NCBI GenBank assembly: GCA_018365455.1
Contig: JAGZJZ010000115.1
Span: 1-8,435 of the forward strand
From: Clostridiales bacterium
GTDB taxonomy: Bacteria > Bacillota > Clostridia > Lachnospirales > Lachnospiraceae
DNA length: 8,435 nucleotides
Direction of reading: 5' to 3'
In this document: piece by piece, positions 5,496 through 8,435 of the stretch
Position numbering within the stretch: the first letter of the stretch is position 1
How the letters are laid out: every line of letters starts with the position of its first letter
The notes under the pieces: model-generated
The model's input: only the letters and a program-made list of their open reading frames with translations
What the model was told of the DNA's origin: nothing
The model's database searches: none
Translations under genes and position numbers: made by a program

Positions 5496-5535
5496 AAGAA
5501 GAGGAAGGTTTTACACCCGCCTCTTCTTTTCTTAT
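5496..5535. terminator. Terminator between convergent genes
   Basis: AAGAAGAGG (5496-5504) pairs perfectly with CCTCTTCTT (5520-5528), with a 15-base loop. The following TTCTTATT is a modest T-rich tail for the plus-strand gene. Read on the minus strand the same stem is followed by ATTTG, so it may also stop the convergent DUF2007 gene, which ends at 5555. Confidence 0.7.
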
Positions 5536-5554
5536 TCCCATGCTGACAAAGCCG

Positions 5555-5881
5555 TTATTCTGTTTCGTCCTCTGCAGCTTCCTGTGCTGCCTTTTCAAGC
5601 TCTTCCTCAGACACCTGACTGGTTTCATCCCAGTCTACTTCATCCATAATTGCTTTTGCCTGATCAAAGTACGTTTTTCCCACCATAATGTCCGTTCCAT
5701 AAATAGAGGAACCGGCATAAATTCTGAGATACCCGCCTACCCCTCTGTCTTGAACAAGATATGGAATATGATGATCTTCCAATAATCCTTCAATAAGACC
5801 TAATTCATAGTTATTACTTGCAGTACGAAGTAAAACGAGATCACTGTCCTGCTTATTATCTGAATCTTTCTTCCCAAACAT
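5555..5881 (-). CDS. DUF2007 domain protein (putative signal-transducing protein family)
   Basis: The 108-residue soluble protein has a DUF2007 core at about 15-82: LVLLRTASNNYELGLIEGLLEDHHIPYLVQ, then a glycine-rich turn (RGVGGYLRIYAGSSIYGTDIMV) and FDQAKAIM. The family is described as a putative signal-transducing or regulatory domain with a ferredoxin-like fold; no molecular function is firmly known. The C-terminal tail from 81 onward is highly acidic (EEELEKAAQEAAEDETE) and probably helical or disordered. No signal peptide or membrane span is seen. The start at 5881 is supported by GGGAGGG (5888-5894) six bases upstream. It is transcribed from its own promoter, divergent from the small cysteine-rich peptide unit. 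Confidence 0.85.
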   Translation of the reverse strand: MFGKKDSDNKQDSDLVLLRTASNNYELGLIEGLLEDHHIPYLVQDRGVGGYLRIYAGSSIYGTDIMVGKTYFDQAKAIMDEVDWDETSQVSEEELEKAAQEAAEDETE

Positions 5882-5942
5882 ATAGATCCCTCCCTTTCAT
5901 TAGCCAAATTCCATACCTGACTCCTTATTAATTGTTACAGTT

Positions 5943-5971
5943 ATTATAACATTTCTGATAATAGAATACAA
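5943..5971 (-). promoter_or_regulatory. Promoter of the DUF2007 gene
   Basis: On the minus strand TTGTAT (5966-5971) and a perfect TATAAT (5943-5948) are 17 bases apart. The leader to the ATG is about 55 bases. Confidence 0.65.
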
Positions 5972-6088
5972 TCAAACTTTCCATGTGAAATACGGGATAT
6001 GCATCTGGTACATCATTAGTTCTTTTCCTGTAATTGGAATAACTTCTTATCATTTGCAATTATTTCCTCTGTAACCAGCTACAAACTA

Positions 6089-6117
6089 TTGCGATATTAT
6101 TACAAAAGTGTTACAAT
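6089..6117 (+). promoter_or_regulatory. Promoter of the small four-cysteine peptide unit
   Basis: TTGCGA (6089-6094) and TACAAT (6112-6117) are 17 bases apart, giving a leader of about 40 bases before the ATG at 6166. An alternative pair is TTACAA (6111-6116) with TAATAC (6133-6138), 16 bases apart. The stretch from about 5990 to 6088, between the divergent promoters, shows nothing I can identify. Confidence 0.6.
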
Positions 6118-6126
6118 TCTTTTGTA
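6101..6126. promoter_or_regulatory. Inverted repeat around the small-gene -10
   Basis: TACAAAAG (6101-6108) and CTTTTGTA (6119-6126) form a perfect 8-bp inverted repeat whose 10-base centre contains the -10 TACAAT. This is a plausible operator position. No regulator can be assigned. Confidence 0.45.
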
Positions 6127-6165
6127 CTTAGCTAATACAAATAAAGGCAAAGGAGGATAATAATC

Positions 6166-6225
6166 ATGTGTTTTACAAATTGCGAAGACTTATTAGCCTT
6201 TATCCGTAGTTGTTTCGGATGTTAA
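6166..6225 (+). CDS. 19-residue four-cysteine micropeptide, unrecognised
   Basis: An ATG at 6166 opens 19 codons to a TAA at 6223-6225: MCFTNCEDLLAFIRSCFGC. A perfect AGGAGG (6151-6156) lies nine bases upstream, which is strong evidence of translation. Cysteines stand at 2, 6, 16 and 19 (CxxxC, then CxxC) around a hydrophobic centre (LLAFI). There is no signal peptide or long membrane span. I do not recognise the family. The unit has its own promoter and a strong terminator five bases after the stop, so the transcript is only about 140 bases and carries nothing else. Possibilities are a metal- or redox-binding micropeptide, a peptide precursor with disulfides, or a dual-function small RNA. 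A classical attenuation leader is unlikely, because no same-strand gene follows. No function is claimed. Confidence 0.65.
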   Translation: MCFTNCEDLLAFIRSCFGC

Positions 6226-6229
6226 TATC

Positions 6230-6265
6230 ATGGCTCTGACATTTTTGTCAGAGCCATTTTTGTTT
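6230..6265 (+). terminator. Strong intrinsic terminator of the small peptide unit
   Basis: ATGGCTCTGACA (6230-6241) pairs perfectly with TGTCAGAGCCAT (6246-6257) over 12 bp, with a TTTT loop. A T-rich tail TTTTTGTTT runs to 6265, its first T being the last stem base. On the minus strand the stem is not followed by a T run, so it is a weaker stop for the convergent mutS2-type gene ending at 6271. Confidence 0.92.
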
Positions 6266-6270
6266 GAATA

Positions 6271-8343
6271 TTATTTTGGACTTCCTATGGGGATTTCTAA
6301 ACCTTTTACGTATTTTCTTTCCATTAAATGCCTCGCTTTACGATTCTCTACGGTATCAAATATTATTGAAAAATCGTAATCTTCCGGATACATATCTTCT
6401 GCTTTCGTCTTGATCTGCAATCGTTTATGATTGACCAGCATTTTTTCTTTCTGAATCTGCACCCCTACATTACCCATTTCATCTGCCGGCTGATATACGA
6501 TACCAATCTTTTTCTGAGGATATACCATTACACTGTCTCCCATGCGAAAACGTTCCGAACGTTTCTGCATCTGGCTATTTTCCATATCTGTTGAAGCTGA
6601 TTTTTTTACGGCTGCCCTTATAATCTGCCCAGAACCTTTACACCCGTTCTTTTCCTCGTTTATTTTCTGATGTATATCCCCGGGTATTCCCTGTTTTTTC
6701 CCCCGGGTCATATCCTGTGATTTTTCCTGCATCTCATCTCCATCATTCCCAAATAACCGCTCATCTAAATCTCTTTTCTGCCGGCTTGATTCGTCTTCAC
6801 GGTTATCCTGACAAATGGAATTTCCTTTGTACGTTGCCTCGTAAGCTCTCTTCAGCATATTGGCTGGCATTCCCAGGCGCTTTGCAATGTAGAATGCACA
6901 GCTTTCCCCGGCTTCCCCTATCTCCAGGCGGTACAGGGGCTTCAAGCTTTCCTTATCAAACGCCATTCTGGCATTTTGTATGCCCTCTGTCTTTTCTGCA
7001 TATTCCTTCACTTCAGGATAATGGGTTGTTGCTATAAAACTGCAATTGCTGTTTTTCAGCTCTTCCAAAATGGAGATTGCAATTCCCATTCCTTCAGCAG
7101 GGTCGGTTCCTGAACCTACCTCATCCATCAATACCAGCGATTCCTGATTTACCAGCGCCAATATATCGATGACATTTTTAATATGTGCCGAGAACGTGGA
7201 GAGATTTTCCAGTATGCTCTGGTTATCGCCAATATCACACAACACCTGGGTATTCATAGACAGGTCTGCTTCCTCACAGGGAATATGCAGTCCGCATTGT
7301 GCCATTATTGAGAACAGCCCCACCGTCTTTAAAGCTACCGTCTTTCCTCCCGTATTGGGTCCGGTTATGATAATGCCACGGTGATGCTCTCCCAGTTCCA
7401 GATTCAGCGGCACACAGTTTTCCCTTCCAATCAGCGGATGCCTGCCATTTACAATCCGTATTCTTCTGCAAGTATTTATCTTTGGCTCTACCCCCTGCAT
7501 GGATGCGCTTAATTTTGCCTTGGCAAATATATAATCCAGTTCTTCTATATACTCCAGATTCAAAAGTATCTCTGCCCTGTATTCTCCTACGCAGGAAGAC
7601 AGGGTGTAGAGTATTCTGCGTTCTTCATTGCTCAGGGCTATATCCAGTTCGCCCAGTTCCGCCTTCAGTTTTGATACACTGGACGGCTCAATAAAATAAG
7701 TTGCACCGGATGATGAGACATCGATTACACTGCCGCTGATCTGCAGCTTATGCTCTCTTTTTACAGGCAGGGTATAGTGTCCGTTTCGATTAGATATAAA
7801 GCTTTCCGAAAAGCATTCTTTTTTGCTTTTCAGCATATTGTCCAGCTTCATCCGGATATTATTCAGAATGCGGTCTTTCTTCTTTCTGATTTCCCTCAGT
7901 TCTTTCGATGCGTAATCATCAATCTGCCCGCTTCGGATACAGCGTTCTATCTCTTCTTTTAATATTTCCAGATCCGCCATCCCGCGTCCGTATTCTGAAA
8001 TCTTAAGTCCCATTTCATCGCTCTTTTTCAGATAGCGGGTTAAACGCATCCCCAACACGGCAAAGCGGCTGACCTGCTCCAGTTCTTCTATACTCAGCAT
8101 TTCCCCTTTATATGCACCCTCTGCAATCTTATCCATCTGATCGGTAGTGGACAGCGGCGGGGTTCCATCCCTGTCTAACAGAATTCTGGCTTCTGTTGTT
8201 TCCTGCTGGCGTTTCCACAGTTCCGCTTCATCCATAAGCGGTGTCATTTCATCAAATTTTTCTTTCGCCTTTTGTGTTACGGTATATTCTTTTAGTAGAT
8301 CTATCATTTTGTCAAATTCTAGCATTTCGATATATTTATTCAT
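6271..8343 (-). CDS. MutS2-family ATPase lacking the Smr nuclease domain
   Basis: From the ATG at 8343 the protein has 690 residues. It has the MutS2 order: a helical core/clamp region (to about 295, including GHYTLPVKREH and SGATYFIEPSSV), then a MutS ATPase with Walker A GPNTGGKT (328-335), the STFSAHI signature (382-388), Walker B LVLMDEVGSGTDP (403-415) and the switch TTHY (439-442). A charged, low-complexity linker (about 510-595) leads to a KOW-like segment RFRMGDSVMVYPQKKIGIVY (598-617). True MutS2 (about 780 residues) ends in an Smr endonuclease domain with LDLRG and HGxG motifs. Here these are absent, and the end is instead PEDYDFSIIFDTVENRKARH plus a short basic tail. The role is probably DNA-structure or ribosome-linked ATPase work without cleavage. 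The frame extends to a TTG at 8379 and an ATG at 8355, but AAAGGA (8356-8361) fits only the ATG at 8343, at a long 12-base spacing. Confidence 0.88.
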   Translation of the reverse strand: MNKYIEMLEFDKMIDLLKEYTVTQKAKEKFDEMTPLMDEAELWKRQQETTEARILLDRDGTPPLSTTDQMDKIAEGAYKGEMLSIEELEQVSRFAVLGMRLTRYLKKSDEMGLKISEYGRGMADLEILKEEIERCIRSGQIDDYASKELREIRKKKDRILNNIRMKLDNMLKSKKECFSESFISNRNGHYTLPVKREHKLQISGSVIDVSSSGATYFIEPSSVSKLKAELGELDIALSNEERRILYTLSSCVGEYRAEILLNLEYIEELDYIFAKAKLSASMQGVEPKINTCRRIRIVNGRHPLIGRENCVPLNLELGEHHRGIIITGPNTGGKTVALKTVGLFSIMAQCGLHIPCEEADLSMNTQVLCDIGDNQSILENLSTFSAHIKNVIDILALVNQESLVLMDEVGSGTDPAEGMGIAISILEELKNSNCSFIATTHYPEVKEYAEKTEGIQNARMAFDKESLKPLYRLEIGEAGESCAFYIAKRLGMPANMLKRAYEATYKGNSICQDNREDESSRQKRDLDERLFGNDGDEMQEKSQDMTRGKKQGIPGDIHQKINEEKNGCKGSGQIIRAAVKKSASTDMENSQMQKRSERFRMGDSVMVYPQKKIGIVYQPADEMGNVGVQIQKEKMLVNHKRLQIKTKAEDMYPEDYDFSIIFDTVENRKARHLMERKYVKGLEIPIGSPK

Positions 8344-8435
8344 ATTTTTTATCATTCCTTTCGCTTCGCTCAGGCACAAACAAGTAATGAAAAGTGTTGT
8401 GTCCCTCCTGTTTTTGATTTAAAATGTTGTTATGG

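Noticed and set aside
5350..5785. Overlapping ORFs between the YczE and DUF2007 genes on both strands
   Set aside because: They cross the terminator at 5496-5528 and are shadows of the two real genes.
6166..6225. Micropeptide as an amino-acid attenuation leader (four Cys codons)
   Set aside because: The terminator is followed by a convergent gene, so there is no downstream same-strand gene to control.
8343..8379. Twelve-codon N-terminal extension of the MutS2-type gene from a TTG
   Set aside because: No ribosome site at a workable distance from the TTG. The AGGAGG near 8405-8411 is too far away and is followed by no nearby in-frame ATG.

Overview
The window looks like chromosomal DNA from a low-GC Gram-positive anaerobe, most likely a clostridium of the Lachnospiraceae type. 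This is inferred from strong AGGAGG-type ribosome binding sites, a GntR/LacI-type AraR, a YczE-type membrane protein, a MutS2-type ATPase and moderately AT-rich coding sequence. No tRNA, rRNA, CRISPR array, insertion sequence or phage gene was seen.

Layout, left to right. (1) 1-1870, minus strand: an arabinose unit. araR (L-arabinose repressor) is followed 20 bases later by araA (L-arabinose isomerase), which runs off the left edge. Its promoter is filled by an inverted repeat that fits autoregulation by AraR. (2) 1886-3064, minus strand: a flavodoxin-like flavoprotein followed by a Nudix hydrolase, closed by an intrinsic terminator that overlaps the Nudix stop codon. (3) 3065-3464: a 400-base AT-rich regulatory region between divergent units. 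It holds a minus-strand promoter whose -10 sits inside a 20-bp palindrome, a perfect 11-bp inverted repeat, and five degenerate tandem repeats of about 36 bp. Each repeat starts with a match, of varying quality, to the dyad TTnACAnnTGTnAA, and two carry exact DnaA-box 9-mers. (4) 3465-4728, plus strand: a TetR-family regulator and a TM1586-type nitroreductase whose 5' end looks shifted by one base in a T tract. Units 2-4 read as a divergent redox or electrophile-response locus under TetR control; the sequence supports the arrangement but not the inducer. (5) 4775-5528, plus strand: a stand-alone YczE-family membrane protein with its own promoter and a terminator shared with the next, convergent gene. 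(6) 5555-5971, minus strand: a DUF2007 protein with its own promoter. (7) 6089-6265, plus strand: a very small transcription unit with a good promoter, perfect Shine-Dalgarno, a 19-codon ORF encoding four cysteines, and a 12-bp-stem terminator. This is the most original item in the window. (8) 6271-8343, minus strand: a MutS2-family ATPase that lacks the C-terminal Smr nuclease domain.

The best candidates for something undescribed are the four-cysteine micropeptide unit and the iterated operator array upstream of tetR.
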